The position numbers and the translations under genes were made by a program. The notes below the pieces were generated by a model. That model was not told the DNA's origin. It made no database searches and worked only from the letters and a program-made list of their open reading frames with translations. From the NCBI GenBank assembly GCA_004557035.1, contig SFFB01000025.1, forward strand, positions 1 through 29,398: 29,398 bases of DNA, written 5' to 3'. This stretch comes from Bacteroidales bacterium. Its GTDB lineage: Bacteria; Bacteroidota; Bacteroidia; Bacteroidales; Bacteroidaceae. Each line of letters begins with the position of its first letter. Within the stretch, counting starts at the first letter, position 1. Positions 28,967-29,398 of the stretch are shown here, piece by piece.

Positions 28967-29398
28967 TCATCCCTTCACTTCATCCCCCTCCACCAACGCC
29001 CGGTCGAGCCGAATGGCATACCGCTCTCCGCGCTCGCCCGTGACGATGTAGTTTGTGGCCAGATGTTCGTCAAACTTCTCGACGAAAGCCTTTCTTATGC
29101 GTGCAATGTTCTCGTTCAAGGCATTGCCCAGCGGGTTGACCACCTTCGTGATGGTGAGACACCTTCGGGCCTCGTCAGTGTAGGGGCGCAGCCGGCTGTA
29201 GATGTCGAGCAGTTCGCCGTAATGGTCCTGCATGTGTTTGCACACGATGCCCTCGGGATGGCGCAGGTAGAGCAGGTAGAGCGCCTTGGGCAGCGCCCCC
29301 ATCTCGATTTCCATGTTGTTATAGTCAGGCAAGAAGATACGATAGTCCGGCGCGATCTTCAGTCGCGACAAAGGCTCCTGCTTGTCGATGAACTCATG
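28967..29398 (-). CDS. Unknown protein, 3' part only (open at the right edge)
   Basis: The frame is open through the right edge: the codons before the TTG at 29371 read HEFIDKQEP, so the start is outside the window. The visible 143 residues contain PDYNNMEIEMGALPKALYLL, then YLRHPEGIVCKHMQDHYGEL, ARIRKAFVEKFDEHLA and a C-terminal GERGERYAIRLDRALVEGDE. The look is that of a soluble helical protein with a winged-helix-like end. Such a sequence rings as a Bacteroidales protein of unknown function; I cannot name it. Part of the region is rich in charged residues; no membrane span is seen. Confidence 0.75.
   Translation of the reverse strand, partial: HEFIDKQEPLSRLKIAPDYRIFLPDYNNMEIEMGALPKALYLLYLRHPEGIVCKHMQDHYGELLDIYSRLRPYTDEARRCLTITKVVNPLGNALNENIARIRKAFVEKFDEHLATNYIVTGERGERYAIRLDRALVEGDEVKG

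Overview
The window looks like chromosomal DNA from a Bacteroidota bacterium, most likely a Prevotella-like member of the Bacteroidales. The reasons are the repeated TTTG-N19-21-TAnnTTTG promoters, a type III glutamine synthetase, LL-diaminopimelate aminotransferase (DapL), a short AMP nucleosidase, a DUF4252 protein behind an ECF sigma factor, and a reduced ComEC. No taxonomic search was possible, so genus level is inference.

Layout. 1-1532 (minus): an AAA ATPase followed by the start of an RloB-type TOPRIM protein, which together resemble an AbiL-like phage-defence pair; the second gene runs off the left edge. 1909-3631 (minus): a LytS/LytTR two-component system. 3779-4642 (plus): a coiled-coil lipoprotein. 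4989-7471: a short HsdR_N-domain protein (minus), divergent from AMP nucleosidase and holA (plus). 7508-8765: a long AT-rich gene-free stretch, then a possible 44-aa membrane peptide and an XRE regulator. 10353-12014: ECF sigma factor, putative anti-sigma factor and DUF4252 protein in one operon, followed by tRNA-His. 12382-19104 (minus): comEC, and a dapF-dapL-glnN nitrogen/lysine/cell-wall cluster. 19410-20961: a GtrB-like glycosyltransferase and a DUF308 membrane protein, converging. 21147-24047 (minus): an operon of sigma-54 activator, lptE, an unknown protein and secG. 24680-25816: a solitary ATPase. 25989-27879 (minus): a queuosine operon (transporter, queC, queF). 28967-29398 (minus): a partial unknown gene.

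The most interesting parts are outside the genes. The queuosine operon has a compact pseudoknot leader that matches a preQ1-I riboswitch and ends 3 nt before the start codon. Its promoter takes its -33 box from the edge of a 13-unit, 8-bp microsatellite. That microsatellite is one end of a roughly 650-bp block in which palindromic repeat units lie head to head, with a second 8-bp microsatellite at the other end. At least four families of dispersed intergenic repeats can be matched inside this one window. One of them (9679-9799 and 24291-24412) carries a promoter-like box, a terminator-like hairpin and a small conserved hairpin with a pairing-preserving change, so it could encode a small RNA.

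No rRNA, CRISPR array, transposase, integrase or prophage gene was seen.
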